A stretch of 64,000 nucleotides of DNA from Lachnospiraceae bacterium UBA7050 (GTDB taxonomy: Bacteria > Bacillota > Clostridia > Lachnospirales > Lachnospiraceae). The stretch lies in contig DLAJ01000009.1 of NCBI GenBank assembly GCA_002493905.1, positions 1 to 64,000 on the forward strand. Reading direction: 5' to 3'. The translations under genes were made by a program, and so were the position numbers. The notes beneath the pieces were generated by a model, which saw only the letters and a program-made list of their open reading frames with translations, was not told the origin of the DNA and did no database searches. This document shows positions 63,599-64,000 of this stretch, in pieces. Numbering within the stretch: the stretch's first letter is position 1; the number at the start of each line of letters is the position of its first letter.

Positions 63599-64000
63599 CT
63601 ATAGAAACCATTCGCTGAGCTGTCTGGAGTGCCGCAGCAGCGGACGGTATGCAAAGATCAGGCATGCACCCGCCACGTTCAGGATGACGTCGTCGATATC
63701 CGCCTGCCCGACCATTGTCAAAAACTGAATTGCCTCAACCACAATGACGGACAAAAGCATCGTCGGGAAAAAATACCGCCACTTTGTCTGTTTATTTGGG
63801 AATAAAACGGGCAGAAATAATGCGCAGGGCATACCTGCAACGAGATTTCCCAAAAGATTTGCGCAGATCAGCCTGAATGAAATGTTGTGGCTTAAAGATG
63901 CGCGCAGGTACATTTTAATAGACTGGAATGGCTTTAAGTTACAGTACATCTCGAAATGCTCGCGCGTAAAGGGTTCTGTCTGCCAGATATTGCGCTCCGT
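63599..64000 (-). CDS. VanZ family membrane protein (partial, runs off window)
   Basis: At least 133 residues; the frame remains open to the window end, so the N-terminus is missing. The pattern NLKPFQSIKMYL, NLLGNLVAGMPCALFLPVLF and VEAIQFLTMVGQADIDDVIL is diagnostic of VanZ-like proteins, with membrane helices between. The family is named from teicoplanin resistance but occurs widely in Firmicutes with unclear function. It is convergent with the SGNH lipoprotein gene. Confidence 0.9.
   Translation of the reverse strand, partial: TERNIWQTEPFTREHFEMYCNLKPFQSIKMYLRASLSHNISFRLICANLLGNLVAGMPCALFLPVLFPNKQTKWRYFFPTMLLSVIVVEAIQFLTMVGQADIDDVILNVAGACLIFAYRPLLRHSRQLSEWFL

Overview
The window reads as chromosomal DNA of an anaerobic, spore-forming gut Clostridium relative, most likely a Lachnospiraceae species. 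This rests on gene content (SpoVG, a SleB-type cortex-hydrolase domain, the GlgC/GlgD pair, DnaD and DnaI primosome genes, QueT behind a preQ1-I riboswitch, class II GalT, a ferredoxin-tailed aldo-keto reductase), AGGAGG-type ribosome binding sites and mid-range GC. No rRNA, tRNA, CRISPR array, complete insertion sequence or prophage was seen, so the family assignment is an inference.

Layout. 1-6440 is an accessory patch: two near-identical XRE regulators flank a soluble chemotaxis receptor with a zinc-binding tail, then come a truncated ABC ATPase, a histidine kinase lacking its N-terminus, an AlbA_2/Schlafen-type protein and a decayed HsdR fragment. 6442-14090 holds a phosphatase, DegV, a DUF3783 protein, an aldo-keto reductase, an AraC regulator and galK-galT. 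14256-18078 holds a Fic protein behind a striking inverted-repeat region, a lipoprotein serpin and a second lipoprotein. 18385-28601 holds an exonuclease, a VanW protein, an AIR-synthase-like protein, a Lrp/AsnC regulator with an aminotransferase, TrmL, RpiB, Upp, dCMP deaminase and a SleB hydrolase. 29272-37050 is a complete F-type ATP synthase operon (atpZ-I-B-E-F-H-A-G-D-C) with promoter and terminator; its c subunit carries a sodium-binding signature. 37153-46599 holds a repeat-bearing protein, an 842-residue anchored protein, queT, and minus-strand dnaD-dnaI-prs and murC. 46863-54013 is glgC-glgD, spoVG, pth and mfd. 54257-60999 is a sugar-catabolic cluster (FGGY kinase, DUF4867, fucose/arabinose isomerase family, DUF2087, GH3 glycosidase). 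The end holds a membrane XRE regulator, an SGNH lipoprotein and a VanZ gene that runs off the edge.

The most unusual material is between genes. At least four families of dispersed, structured intergenic elements recur here with conserved cores and compensating base changes. The best (family A: 17005-17072, 19161-19250, 24915-25029) is a hairpin whose 9-nt loop is complementary to a 3' strand that always sits 12-13 nt before an ATG; one copy shows a paired compensatory change. This looks like an RNA pseudoknot overlapping translation initiation, and I do not recognise it as a known riboswitch. Other notable items are a DnaA-box-like cluster near dnaD-dnaI, an RBS-sequestering inverted repeat at fic, and several very recent tandem duplications that alter protein ends or insert repeats.
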